Under the pieces are notes generated by a model, which searched no databases, was not told the DNA's origin, and was given only the letters and a program-made list of their open reading frames with translations. A DNA stretch of 64,000 nt from NCBI RefSeq assembly GCF_015624485.1, contig NZ_CP061378.1, positions 7,279,501 to 7,343,500 on the forward strand, read 5' to 3'. Shown here in pieces: positions 36,648-45,391 of the stretch. Each line of letters opens with the position of its first letter. Within the stretch, counting starts at the first letter, position 1. Both the position numbers and the translations under genes were made by a program. Origin of the DNA: Bradyrhizobium genosp. L. Its GTDB lineage: Bacteria > Pseudomonadota > Alphaproteobacteria > Rhizobiales > Xanthobacteraceae.

Positions 36648-38627
36648 TCATGCCGCCGCTTCAATCTCCACCACGATCTTTCCCGTCGTCACCTGCTCGC
36701 CCTCGGCGACGTCGATCGCCGACACCGTGCCGGCGACGCCGGCGGTGTGGACGTGCTCCATCTTCATCGCCTCGAGCGTCATCACCGGCTGACCAGCCGC
36801 GACCGTGTCGCCGGCCTTGACCAGCACCGCAACGACGCGGCCATTCATGGCCGCGCGCACCTTGCCGTCACCCCCGGCGGCTGCCGCGCTTTCCGGTGGC
36901 GCCAACGTGAGATCGCGGACCGCCAGCGTGACGCCGCGATGCAGGATATAGAGCCGATCGCCATCGCGCAGAAATCTGGCCTGCTCCATCAGCCCGTCGC
37001 GGCGGAAACGGATGCTGTTCTGCCCGAGCTCGTCGATCTCGAGACTGAAGCGATCGCCGTTGCAGGTTGCGACATAGCCGCCGTCACGCGCGCGGAAAAT
37101 CTCGATCTCCTGGACGCCGTGACCGAGATCGATCCGCAAGCCGAGCGAGAACGTCGCGGCGAGCGACCGGCCGCGCTGCCATGGCGGCGCGTGGGGATTG
37201 GTGACGTAGAGCAGCAGCGCCGCGAGCGCGAGATCGCTGCCGCGATGCTGGCGCGGCGCCAGCAGCACCTCGCGGTTCTGGCCGATGAAGGCTGTGGTCG
37301 CCTCGCCCGTGGCAAAGACCGGATGACGCAGGCAGTCGATCAAGAAGCCCTGGTTGGTGGTGACGCCGAAGGCTGCGACCTGCTCCAGCGCACAGATCAG
37401 CTTACCCCGCGCTTCGTCCCGGGTCGCGCCATGGCTGATGATCTTGGCGATCATGGAATCGTAGAACGGCGGAATATCTGAGCCCGACTGCAGCGCGTGT
37501 TCGACGCGGATGCTCTCCGGCATCTGCCACAAGGCCATGGTGCCCGACTGCGGCATGAAGTCGTGCGCAGCGTCCTCGGAGCAAAGCCGCACCTCGATGA
37601 CATGGCCGGAGAACATGACGTCCTCTTGCCTCACGTCGAGTGGTTCGCCGCTGGCAATTCGGAGCTGCAGCTCGACCAGATCGAGCCCGGTGATCGCCTC
37701 GCTGACGGGATGCTCGACCTGCAACCGCGTGTTCATCTCCATGAAATAGAATTTGCCGTCGCGATCGAGCAGGAATTCCAGCGTGCCGGCGCCCTCATAG
37801 CCGATCGCCTTCACCGCCTGCACGGCGACCGCGCCCATCCGTGCCCGCAACTCGGGCGTCACCGCCGGCGACGGCGCTTCCTCGATCAGCTTCTGGTGCC
37901 GGCGCTGCACCGAGCAATCGCGCTCGCCGAGATGGATCGCGTTGCCATGGCGGTCGCCGAACACCTGGATCTCGATGTGGCGGGGATCGACGATCGCGCG
38001 CTCCAGGATGACCGTCGGATCGCCGAACGCGCCCCTCGCCTCCGAGCGCGCGCTGCGCAATGCGTCGGGAAATGCCGCGGCATCGGTGACGAGCCGCATG
38101 CCGCGCCCGCCGCCGCCGGCGACGGCCTTGATCATCACCGGGAAACCGATGGCTTTGGCCGCCGACAGCATGGCGCCGTCGCTCTGATCGTCACCCTGGT
38201 AGCCCGGCACGCAGGGCATGTCAGCCTTTTGCATGATGTCCTTGGCGCCGGCCTTGTTGCCCATCCAGCGGATCGCCTCAGGCGACGGGCCGATGAAGAC
38301 GAGCCCCGCATCGCGACAGGCTTGCGCGAAATCCGCGTTCTCGGCGAGGAAGCCGTAGCCGGGGTGTATCGCGCCGGCGCCGCTCGCCCTGGCCGCGGCG
38401 ATGATCGCCTCGATGTTCAGATAGGATCGCGCCGGCAACGCTTCGCCGATCCGCACCGCCTGGTCGGCCTCGCGCACATGCAGGGCGTCGCGATCGGCAT
38501 CGGAATAGACCGCGACCACGCCGAAGCCGAGCCGGCGCGCGGTGCGCATGATGCGCAACGCGATCTCGCCGCGGTTGGCGATCAATATCTTGAAGAACGG
38601 CGTCCGCTTCACCTCTCGCCCGCTCAT
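36648..38627 (-). CDS. Acyl-CoA carboxylase alpha subunit (biotin carboxylase plus biotin carrier)
   Basis: At 659 residues this has the length of methylcrotonyl-CoA or geranyl-CoA carboxylase alpha subunits. The biotin carboxylase domain starts ILIANRGEIALRIMRTARRLG, with the ATP-grasp glycine loop KAVAGGGGRGMRLV and the catalytic MNTRLQVEHPVSEAITG. The biotinylation site EAMKMEHVHTAGV lies near the C-terminus (about residue 625). It carboxylates its biotin with bicarbonate and ATP for transfer by the beta subunit. The start overlaps the beta-subunit stop by 4 bases. The acyl-CoA substrate is not decided by the sequence I can read. Confidence 0.93.
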   Translation of the reverse strand: MSGREVKRTPFFKILIANRGEIALRIMRTARRLGFGVVAVYSDADRDALHVREADQAVRIGEALPARSYLNIEAIIAAARASGAGAIHPGYGFLAENADFAQACRDAGLVFIGPSPEAIRWMGNKAGAKDIMQKADMPCVPGYQGDDQSDGAMLSAAKAIGFPVMIKAVAGGGGRGMRLVTDAAAFPDALRSARSEARGAFGDPTVILERAIVDPRHIEIQVFGDRHGNAIHLGERDCSVQRRHQKLIEEAPSPAVTPELRARMGAVAVQAVKAIGYEGAGTLEFLLDRDGKFYFMEMNTRLQVEHPVSEAITGLDLVELQLRIASGEPLDVRQEDVMFSGHVIEVRLCSEDAAHDFMPQSGTMALWQMPESIRVEHALQSGSDIPPFYDSMIAKIISHGATRDEARGKLICALEQVAAFGVTTNQGFLIDCLRHPVFATGEATTAFIGQNREVLLAPRQHRGSDLALAALLLYVTNPHAPPWQRGRSLAATFSLGLRIDLGHGVQEIEIFRARDGGYVATCNGDRFSLEIDELGQNSIRFRRDGLMEQARFLRDGDRLYILHRGVTLAVRDLTLAPPESAAAAGGDGKVRAAMNGRVVAVLVKAGDTVAAGQPVMTLEAMKMEHVHTAGVAGTVSAIDVAEGEQVTTGKIVVEIEAAA

Positions 38628-40240
38628 GGCCGCGCCACCGAGAACTGCATGCGCTGAGGGTTGCGTGCTTCGGCCTCGCGGCAGATCGCAAGCACCTCCG
38701 CGAGCACGCTCCGGGTATCGCGCGGATCGATCACGCCGTCATCGAGCACGCGCGCGCTGGTCGAGAACACGTCCATCTGGCTGTCGAACACGCCTGTTAT
38801 CTGCGCCTTCATCGCCTCCAGCTTCTCCCGCTCGACCGGCTTGCCGCGCCTGATAGCGGCGGCTTCGGTGACGATCGCCATGGTCTCGGCAGCCTGCTCG
38901 CCGCCCATGACAGCGGTCTTGGCGTTCGGCCAGGAGAAGCAGAAGCGCGGATGGAAGCCACGGCCGCACATGCCGTAATTGCCGGCGCCGAACGAGGCGC
39001 CGCAGTACAGCGTGATCTGCGGCACCGTCGCCGAGGTCACCGCCTGGATCATCTTGGAGCCGTGCTTGATCATGCCGGCCTCTTCATAGGCCTTGCCCAC
39101 CATGTAGCCGGTGGTGTTGTTCATGTAGAGGATCGGCGTGCGCGACTGGCAGCAGGCCTGAATGAAATGCGTCGCCTTGTTGGCGCCGGGCACATCGAGC
39201 GGGCCATTGTTGGTAATGATTCCGATCGCATGACCTTCGATGCGGGCGTGACCGCAGACCGTCGCCGGACCATAATTGGCGCCGAACTCGGTGAAGTCGG
39301 AATCGTCGACGAAGCGTGCGATCGCCTGGCGCATGTCGACGGGACGCTTATGATCGACAGGCATGATGCCGAGCAATTCCTCCGCATCATAGCGCGGCGG
39401 CTTGAATGCCTCAGGCTCGCGCTTCGGCCGGTCCCAGCGCAGCTTGGCCATGATGTCGCGCGCGATGCGGAGCGCGTCGCGGTCGTCCTCGGCGAGGTAA
39501 TCGCCAAGACCAGAGATCGCGGTGTGCATCTCGGCACCGCCGAGTTCTTCTTCAGTCGCGATCTCGCCGGTGGCAGCTTTGAGCAGCGGCGGCCCGGCGA
39601 GGAAGGCGCGGGTGCGGCCGCGCACCATCACGATGTAGTCGGACAGGCCGGTCTGGTAGGCGCCGCCTGCGGTCGACGAGCCATGGGTGACGGTAACGAC
39701 GGGCAGCCCCGCTGCCGAGAGCCGCGCCAGATTGCGAAAGATGTTGCCGCCGCGGACAAAATCCTCGACGCGGTAGCGCAGCAGGTTGGCGCCGGCGCTT
39801 TCGACGAGCTGCACATAGGGCAGCTTGTTCTCCAGCGCGAGCTCCTGAACCCGCAGCGTCTTATCGAGGCCGTAAGGCTGCAACGCACCGGCGTCGATGC
39901 CGGCGTCGTTGGCGCTGACCATGCAGCGGATGCCGGCGACGAAGCCGATGCCGGCGATCAGACCACCGCCTGGCACGCTCTTGTCGGCGTCGGCGACGTC
40001 GAACATGTAGCCGGCGAGTGTCGACAGTTCGAGGAACGGCGAGCCGGGATCAAGCACCAGCGCGACGCGCTCGCGCGGCAAAAGTTGGCCGCGGCTGTGG
40101 AAGCGGTCTTTTGCTCCCGCCGAAGCTGCGCGCGTGCGATCTTCCAGTGCCCGCATCCGGGCGATCAGCGCCAGCATGCCGTCACGGTTGGCCTGGAAGG
40201 TGGCGCTGCCGGTGGAGACGGTGTTTTCAATGATGGGCAT
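38624..40240 (-). CDS. Acyl-CoA carboxylase beta subunit (carboxyltransferase), MccB-like
   Basis: The 538-residue protein starts at ATG 40240, which has GGTGAG just upstream; a TTG immediately before it is too close to that site. It has the two crotonase-fold carboxyltransferase halves with the oxyanion glycines in VTHGSSTAGGAYQTG (about residue 175) and CGASFGAGNYGMCGRGF (about residue 418). The N-terminus HSRGQLLPRERVALVLDPGSPFLEL is usual for MccB-type subunits. It transfers the carboxyl group from biotin to an acyl-CoA such as 3-methylcrotonyl- or geranyl-CoA. It is preceded in the operon by the keto acid cleavage enzyme. Confidence 0.93.
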   Translation of the reverse strand: MPIIENTVSTGSATFQANRDGMLALIARMRALEDRTRAASAGAKDRFHSRGQLLPRERVALVLDPGSPFLELSTLAGYMFDVADADKSVPGGGLIAGIGFVAGIRCMVSANDAGIDAGALQPYGLDKTLRVQELALENKLPYVQLVESAGANLLRYRVEDFVRGGNIFRNLARLSAAGLPVVTVTHGSSTAGGAYQTGLSDYIVMVRGRTRAFLAGPPLLKAATGEIATEEELGGAEMHTAISGLGDYLAEDDRDALRIARDIMAKLRWDRPKREPEAFKPPRYDAEELLGIMPVDHKRPVDMRQAIARFVDDSDFTEFGANYGPATVCGHARIEGHAIGIITNNGPLDVPGANKATHFIQACCQSRTPILYMNNTTGYMVGKAYEEAGMIKHGSKMIQAVTSATVPQITLYCGASFGAGNYGMCGRGFHPRFCFSWPNAKTAVMGGEQAAETMAIVTEAAAIRRGKPVEREKLEAMKAQITGVFDSQMDVFSTSARVLDDGVIDPRDTRSVLAEVLAICREAEARNPQRMQFSVARP

Positions 40241-40254
40241 CAACTCACCCCCTT

Positions 40255-40308
40255 CGTCATTCCGGGGCAGCCCAAAGGGCTGAGCCTGCGGCGCATCCCG
40301 GAATGACG
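40255..40308. repeat. Family B hairpin inside the carboxylase operon
   Basis: CGTCATTCCGGG (40255-40266) and CCCGGAATGACG (40297-40308) are perfect 12-base inverted arms around a 30-base loop that itself contains AGCCC-AAA-GGGCT. It lies between the cleavage-enzyme stop (40310) and the carboxylase beta start (40240), so it could set the ratio of the two products. Confidence 0.75.
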
Positions 40309-40309
40309 A

Positions 40310-41176
40310 TCAATGTCTGACTCCAAAAATCTCGCGCGCCTCGGCCGGGCTCGCGATCTCGCGGCCAGCGCGCCGCGCGCAGGCAGCGAGCGCTTCGACG
40401 ATCTGTCCGTTCGACGTCACCTTGGTGCCGTCGCCGAGATAGAACGTGTCTTCCAGCCCGCTGCGCAAATGGCCGCCGAGATCAGCGGCGCGCTGATGCA
40501 GCGGCCAGATCTCGGCACGGCCGATGGCGGTGACCTGCCAATGCGCGTCCGGCGCTTTCAGCTTCAGCAGGATCGGCAACAGCTCCGGATCGGCCGGCAT
40601 GCCCGAGGCGACGCCCATCACGAAGTTATATTCCAGCGGACCGGCATACATGCCGGTCTGCCGGTACATGCCGACACAGCGCACGATGCCGACATCGAAG
40701 CACTCGAATTCGGGGATGGTGCCTGATACCTTCATCACGTCGAGATAGTCCTGCACCTTCTCGACCGCGTTATCGAACATCATCGGCGGCCAGGCCCAGC
40801 TGTTGTCGGACTTGACCTTGAGATAGTTCAGCGAGCCGGCGTTGCAGGCGGCGATCTCCGGCCTGGTCTCGCGCACGCAGTCGAGCGCGCCCTGGTAGTT
40901 CGGACCCGAGGTGCCGGTGGTGTGGTTGATGATGACGCCGGGGCAGGCCTCGCGGATCGCCTGCTGAATCTCCTTGCTGACGCTGACCTCCCATGACGGC
41001 AAATGGCCCTTGTTCGGCTCCTGCTGACGCAGATGGATGTGCATGATGCTGGCGCCCGCGTCGAACGCGGCCCTGGCCTCGCGCGCCATCTGCTCCGGCG
41101 TCACCGGGACGTTGTGCTGTTTGGGATCGGTGAGCACGCCGTTCAGCGCGCAGGTGATGACGGCCTTGTCGCTCAT
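40310..41176 (-). CDS. Beta-keto acid cleavage enzyme (BKACE, DUF849 family)
   Basis: The ATG at 41176 (MSDKAVITCALNG) gives 288 residues, the usual size; the longer frame to 41224 adds a non-conserved leader. The TIM-barrel metal site is visible as MHIHLR (about residues 45-50), and the conserved end block RSGLEDTFYLGDGTKVTSN is present. These zinc enzymes react a beta-keto acid with acetyl-CoA to give acetoacetate and a new acyl-CoA; 3-keto-5-aminohexanoate cleavage enzyme is the type member. As the first gene of the operon with the carboxylase, it may feed or receive acyl-CoA from it. The exact keto acid is unknown. A 19-base inverted repeat lies about 40 bases upstream. Confidence 0.92.
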   Translation of the reverse strand: MSDKAVITCALNGVLTDPKQHNVPVTPEQMAREARAAFDAGASIMHIHLRQQEPNKGHLPSWEVSVSKEIQQAIREACPGVIINHTTGTSGPNYQGALDCVRETRPEIAACNAGSLNYLKVKSDNSWAWPPMMFDNAVEKVQDYLDVMKVSGTIPEFECFDVGIVRCVGMYRQTGMYAGPLEYNFVMGVASGMPADPELLPILLKLKAPDAHWQVTAIGRAEIWPLHQRAADLGGHLRSGLEDTFYLGDGTKVTSNGQIVEALAACARRAGREIASPAEAREIFGVRH

Positions 41177-41215
41177 TGTTTCGCTGGTCCTGATCGCGGC
41201 GCGTGCGCGCTGCTG

Positions 41216-41234
41216 ATTTCCCATGATGGGAAAT
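41216..41234. promoter_or_regulatory. Candidate operator of the BKACE-carboxylase operon
   Basis: ATTTCCCAT-G-ATGGGAAAT is a perfect inverted repeat with 9-base arms around a single central base, ending 39 bases upstream of the cleavage-enzyme start. The symmetry and position fit a dimeric repressor or activator. AraC-type proteins usually bind direct repeats, so the adjacent AraC gene is not the obvious binder. Confidence 0.5.
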
Positions 41235-41300
41235 TTGTCTCAGCGTCATCTTGCGTTGACTGGCTAGAGCAGTGCGCGAGCCGAGGCTCTAACTCTCCAC

Positions 41301-41418
41301 GTCGTCCCGGCCAAGGCCGGGACCCATACCGCGTGATCTCTCGATAGACCGGGATGACAGACACCGGCCGAAGCAACCGGCGACGGTGGTTATGGGTCCC
41401 GGCCTTCGCCGGGACGAC
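41301..41418. repeat. Paired-hairpin intergenic repeat, family A
   Basis: The left hairpin GTCGTCCCGGCC-AAGGCCGGGACCCAT (from 41301) and the right hairpin GGTTATGGGTCCCGGCC-TTCGCCGGGACGAC (41388-41418) match the copy at 36500 nearly base for base. It lies between the AraC gene stop and the BKACE gene. Confidence 0.85.
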
Positions 41419-41426
41419 GGTGATGT

Positions 41427-42254
41427 CTAGAGCGCCCGCTCGTTCACCACCTGCCCTGCCCGATAGATCGCGAGATCGCGCGAGCCGGAAAAGATCGCGC
41501 GCGGCTTCAGGCCGTAGAAGCGGCGGATCGAGTGACTGAAATGGGTGCTATCGGGATAGCCGATGTCCTGCGCGAGATGCGCGAGGTTGATGTCCTGGTT
41601 GGCGAAGTGCAGCAGATACCGGGCGCGCTTCCAGGCGCGGAAGGAGCGGAACGAGATGCCGGTCTGCTCCTTGAACAGATGCAGGAAGCGTGACGCCGAC
41701 AATCCGGCCTCGGCCGCGCAGCCCGCCGCCGTCACCGGCTCGCCGGAGAACCGGCCGATCCGCGCGATCGCGCGCAGCACGCGGGGATCCAGCACGCGCT
41801 GCGGCAGCGCGTCGCCGAAACACATCGTGTCGAACTCGGCGTTGGAGATCACCTCGCGATGTTGCATCTCGGCCAAGCTCGCATAGGCGGCGCGGATGCG
41901 GTTGGCGAACCGATGCGCGTCAGGGCCTTGCAGTTGGCGGGCGACCGCCTCCAGCGTGCCGTCGGGCACGCTCTCCGGTTCGATCGCGACGCAGATCGCC
42001 GCACGGTATTCGCTGGTGATGGTGTGGCGCAGGTTAGGCATCGTGACGGCGATCTCGCCATGCGCGTCCTGACCGTCGCTGGTCAGGAGATGCAAGGCGT
42101 CGCGGATCGCGACATAGACATGGAAGGCGCCCGGGCAGCGCTCCCGCGGGCGACCGAGCAATCCGGCATAGAACACGCGCTCCGGCGTGATCAGCATGCG
42201 GTGGCCGGATTCTTTGACGGACTCCAGGCCCTTCGCGTCCACGATGGCATCCAT
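41427..42254 (-). CDS. AraC family transcriptional regulator
   Basis: The 275-residue protein has a C-terminal double helix-turn-helix: first AGCAAEAGLSASRFLHLFKE (about residues 183-202) and second INLAHLAQDIGYPDSTHFSH with the signature end FSHSIRRFYGLKPRAIF. The N-terminal 150 residues are an unassigned sensor with HRMLITPERVFYAGLLG. It lies on the same strand directly upstream of the BKACE-carboxylase operon, separated by a repeat, and is a candidate regulator of it. A GAGGAA ribosome site precedes the ATG. Confidence 0.92.
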   Translation of the reverse strand: MDAIVDAKGLESVKESGHRMLITPERVFYAGLLGRPRERCPGAFHVYVAIRDALHLLTSDGQDAHGEIAVTMPNLRHTITSEYRAAICVAIEPESVPDGTLEAVARQLQGPDAHRFANRIRAAYASLAEMQHREVISNAEFDTMCFGDALPQRVLDPRVLRAIARIGRFSGEPVTAAGCAAEAGLSASRFLHLFKEQTGISFRSFRAWKRARYLLHFANQDINLAHLAQDIGYPDSTHFSHSIRRFYGLKPRAIFSGSRDLAIYRAGQVVNERAL

Positions 42255-42369
42255 GCTGGTTCCTCCTCGCGCGGCTCTTTGGCTGCTGCGACCGAGCTAC
42301 CATAGCGCAAATTCGAGGGCTGTCACCGACAGGCTGGCTCAATTCCAGGACAGATCGCCACGGCCGCAA

Positions 42370-43026
42370 TTACGGCCGCGCCCGCGGTGCAACGTTCTGT
42401 TCCACCCCGGCTTTTTGCTCGGCCGCCACCGCGCGCCGAAACCCCTCGCGCTGCTGCAGCCGGGCCCAATAGGCCGCGACATTCGGCCCAAAGTCCTTGG
42501 CGAGGCCGATATTGCCGGCGAGCCGGAGCGCGTAGCCATTGGCGATGTCGGCGGCGGTAAAACGTTCCGCGCAGAGGAATTCGGATTTCTCGGCCGCGGC
42601 CTCGACGGCACGCAGGCGGCCGAGGAACCACTTTGCGTAGTCGCCAGCGACCTGCTGATTGCGCCGCTCCTCCGGCTCGAGCTGGCTGTAGCGGAGCACC
42701 AGCGTCTGCGGAAAGGTCAGCGTGGCGTCGGAAAAATACATCCAGTTCAGGAAGGCGCCATAGGCGGGCTCGTCGACCCCGACGATCAGCGGCGTCGGGC
42801 CATATTTGGTGCCGAGGTAATGGCAGATGCCGGACGATTCCGTCATCTTCGTCTCGCCATCGATCATGAAGGGAATTGTGCCGAGCGGATTGAGGCCGAG
42901 ATACTCCTTGGCGAACACCCGCGGCGGGAACGGCAGCATCTTCAGCTCATAGGCGAGCCCAAGCTCCTCCAGCATCCACAGCGGACGGAATGAGCGCGCG
43001 GCGTCGCAATGATAGAGCGTGATCAT
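42370..43026 (-). CDS. Glutathione S-transferase
   Basis: The 218-residue protein has a complete GST layout: N-terminal thioredoxin fold starting MITLYHCDAARSFRPLWML, the cis-Pro segment NPLGTIPFMIDGETKMTESSGICHYLG (about residues 46-72), and the helical domain with ERFTAADIANGYALRLAG containing the N-capping Asp. Ser or Arg near residue 11-14 rather than Tyr is likely to activate glutathione. It is divergent from the LuxR-type gene at 43186. The substrate is unknown. Confidence 0.92.
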   Translation of the reverse strand: MITLYHCDAARSFRPLWMLEELGLAYELKMLPFPPRVFAKEYLGLNPLGTIPFMIDGETKMTESSGICHYLGTKYGPTPLIVGVDEPAYGAFLNWMYFSDATLTFPQTLVLRYSQLEPEERRNQQVAGDYAKWFLGRLRAVEAAAEKSEFLCAERFTAADIANGYALRLAGNIGLAKDFGPNVAAYWARLQQREGFRRAVAAEQKAGVEQNVAPRARP

Positions 43027-43146
43027 CAGGCGTTTCCCTCTTGCATCGCCGGCGCGAAGCGGCAGGACGATGCCGAAGACGGCCCCTGCAAACTTGCGCT
43101 GAGTGGCTGTCCGGCATCGGCCCCCGCCTCGCTGGCGAGGTCATGC

Positions 43147-43166
43147 GATTCATCCTAGGATGAATC
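43147..43166. promoter_or_regulatory. 20-bp perfect palindrome upstream of LuxR-type regulator
   Basis: GATTCATCCTAGGATGAATC is its own reverse complement. It ends 19 bases before the ATG of the LuxR-type gene and 121 bases before the start of the divergent GST gene. Length and position fit the lux-box-like binding site of a LuxR family dimer, so autoregulation is likely. Confidence 0.6.
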
Positions 43167-43185
43167 CGCATCTGGTAGGACTGAA

Positions 43186-43986
43186 ATGGTGGGGAAATCG
43201 GGGCGGCAATCGCGAGGCGCTGGGGGCGCCCTCCACCAACAAACCGCGGCGACCGGCGCTGCGGCCGATCCGCCCGGGCTGGACCTGAAGGCCTGGATCA
43301 ACGCGCTCAGCGCGGTCCCGGCGGGCGCGATCACCGAGCACCAGATCCTTGCCTGGGTCGAAGGGCCGCTGCGAATCTTCTTCCCGTTCGAACGCTTCCT
43401 CGGCAGCTATGGAAAGCTCTCCGGCGGGCGCATCCGGATGCGCAATCTGGTGACATCGGGCCACCACGCGGAGTTCATTGCCACCCTCGACCGGGCGTTC
43501 GATATCTCCTCACGCGGCGTCTTCGCCTGGTGGGTGCAGAACCGTGCGGCCTTCATCCTCGACCCGGCCTCGCCGCCGCCTTTCGCGACCAAGCGCGAGC
43601 TCGACGAGATCAAGCAGTTCTCGCTCGGTATCATCGCGGCGCATGGCGTGGTCGATCCCTTCGCCAACACCGGCACCTATGTCAGCTTCGCCGGCGTTGC
43701 GGCCGACGATCCCGTGCGCACGCGGGCCGCGCTGAACCTGATCGCGCCGGTGCTGCATGCGCTGTTCCTCGCCACCGAGCAGGTGGCGGCGTCATCGGTC
43801 GACCTGTCGAAGCTGACCGATCGGCAGCGACAGCTGGTCGATCTCGCGCTACTGGGCCTGCCGGACAAGACCATCGCCAGCCGCCTCGGCATTTCGGAGA
43901 ACACCGTCGGCAATCATTTCCGCGGCATCTATCAACGGCTCGGCATCAGCAAGCGCAGCCAGCTGATCGCGGCGCTGAAGTCCTGA
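43186..43986 (+). CDS. LuxR family transcriptional regulator
   Basis: The 266-residue protein has a C-terminal LuxR helix-turn-helix at about residues 205-262 (LTDRQRQLVDLALLGLPDKTIASRLGI, then SENTVGNHFRGIYQRLGISKRSQL), with the Glu, Thr and Val positions of the recognition helix conserved. The N-terminal part (40-190) has no receiver phospho-site and does not show the autoinducer-domain Trp/Tyr/Asp set clearly, so it is better called an orphan regulator with an unknown sensor. A 20-base palindrome lies just upstream. The first 35 residues look poorly conserved and the true start could be further in. Confidence 0.88.
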   Translation: MVGKSGRQSRGAGGALHQQTAATGAAADPPGLDLKAWINALSAVPAGAITEHQILAWVEGPLRIFFPFERFLGSYGKLSGGRIRMRNLVTSGHHAEFIATLDRAFDISSRGVFAWWVQNRAAFILDPASPPPFATKRELDEIKQFSLGIIAAHGVVDPFANTGTYVSFAGVAADDPVRTRAALNLIAPVLHALFLATEQVAASSVDLSKLTDRQRQLVDLALLGLPDKTIASRLGISENTVGNHFRGIYQRLGISKRSQLIAALKS

Positions 43987-44000
43987 GACGGTCTCTCCGT

Positions 44001-44041
44001 CGTCATTCCGGGGCTTGCGCCAGCGCGCGCCCGGAATCACG
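44001..44041. repeat. Family B hairpin between convergent genes
   Basis: CGTCATTCCGGG (44001) pairs with CCCGGAATCACG (44030-44041), with one mismatch, in the 62-base gap between the convergent LuxR-type and acyl-CoA dehydrogenase genes. It probably serves as a bidirectional end of transcription. Confidence 0.65.
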
Positions 44042-44048
44042 ATATCGG

Positions 44049-45185
44049 TCACAGCCCCATCTGCCGCGACGCGAGGTCTTTCATGATCTCCTCGGTGCCG
44101 CCGCCGATGGCGTTGACCTTGACCTCGCGGTAGATGCGCTCGACCTTGATGCCGCGCATGAAGCCGGCGCCGCCGAAGATCTGCACCGCCTCGGAGGCGC
44201 AATGCGCCATGGTCTGGGTGGCCTGGTTCTTCATCATGCAGATCTCGGCGACCGGGCTTTCGCCCTGACCGAGCCGCCACGCCAGCATTTCCAGCATCGC
44301 CTGCGACGCCGCGACCTTCTGCGCCATGTCGACGATCTTGTGCCTGATGACCTGATGCTGCGCGATCGGCTTGCCGAAGGTCTTGCGCTCCTTGGCATAG
44401 CCGATTGCCTCGTCGAGGCAGACGCGGGCATAGGCGGTGCAGCTCGCCGCCATGCCCATCCGCTCGCTGTTGAAATTCTGCATGATGATCTTGAAGCCCT
44501 GCCCCTCCTCGCCGATCAGGTTCTCGGCGGGCACGCGGCATTCGTCGAAATGCAGGGTCGCGGTGTCTGACGCCCACCAGCCCATCTTCTTCAGCTTGGT
44601 GCGGGACAGGCCCGGCGTATCGCCCTCGATCAGCAGCAGGCTGACGCCCGACGCGCCCTCGCCGCCGGTGCGCACCGCGACCGTCAGGTAGTCGGCGCGC
44701 ACGCCGGACGTGATGAAAGTCTTCTCGCCGCTGACGACGTAATGATCGCCGTCGCGCCGCGCCTTGGTGCGCAGATTAGCGACATCGGAGCCACCGCCCG
44801 GCTCGGTGATCGCAAGCGCGGAGATTTTTCGGCCCGCAAGCACCTCCGGCAGCACCCGCGCCTTGACCTCCGGCCGCGCCGCGCGCGCGATCGGCGGCGA
44901 GCCGATGGTGTGGCTCATCAGGCTGGCGCTGACGCCGCCGCAGCCTGCGCGCGCCAGCTCCTGCGAGGCCACGATCTTCATGAACTGGTCGGCGGCGATC
45001 CCGCCATACTCTTCCGGGAAGCCGAGGCCGAGCAGCCCGATCTCGGAAGCCTTCGCATAGAGCTCGCGCGGAAACTCGCCGGCCTCGTCCCATTGATGGG
45101 CGTAGGGCTCGATCTCCTTGGCGACAAAGCGGCGCATCACCTCGCGAAAGGCCTCATGCTCGCTGCTGTAGAACGGGTTCGCCAT
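44049..45185 (-). CDS. Acyl-CoA dehydrogenase
   Basis: I start at ATG 45185 (MANPFYSSEHEAFREVMRRF), which has GGGAG 8 bases upstream; the open frame continues to 45365 without conserved sequence. The 378-residue flavoenzyme shows LGLGFPEEYGG, the FAD/substrate block ALAITEPGGGSDVANL, RKTFGKPIAQHQ, and the end GGGTEEIMKDLASRQMGL. The Glu of the common Y-E-G-T motif is Gly here; as in isovaleryl- and long-chain-type enzymes, the catalytic base is then expected elsewhere. It desaturates an acyl-CoA at the alpha-beta bond. Divergent from the acyl-CoA ligase gene. Confidence 0.92.
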   Translation of the reverse strand: MANPFYSSEHEAFREVMRRFVAKEIEPYAHQWDEAGEFPRELYAKASEIGLLGLGFPEEYGGIAADQFMKIVASQELARAGCGGVSASLMSHTIGSPPIARAARPEVKARVLPEVLAGRKISALAITEPGGGSDVANLRTKARRDGDHYVVSGEKTFITSGVRADYLTVAVRTGGEGASGVSLLLIEGDTPGLSRTKLKKMGWWASDTATLHFDECRVPAENLIGEEGQGFKIIMQNFNSERMGMAASCTAYARVCLDEAIGYAKERKTFGKPIAQHQVIRHKIVDMAQKVAASQAMLEMLAWRLGQGESPVAEICMMKNQATQTMAHCASEAVQIFGGAGFMRGIKVERIYREVKVNAIGGGTEEIMKDLASRQMGL

Positions 45186-45391
45186 CCGGCTTGCTCCCAT
45201 GATTCTCGCGTCGAACGATGTCCGTATTTCTACCAGTTCACTTGCGTCGAGTGGCTGCCTTTGAAGCGGGCACGATCGGCCAGCCACTAAACGCAAGACT
45301 GCATCCGGCCGTCGCTCTCCATTCCCGAACCGTGGTATCAATCCAGCCAGGAGCAGGCGGCGCAAGACTTCCGCTCCTCGAGGAGGGACAT

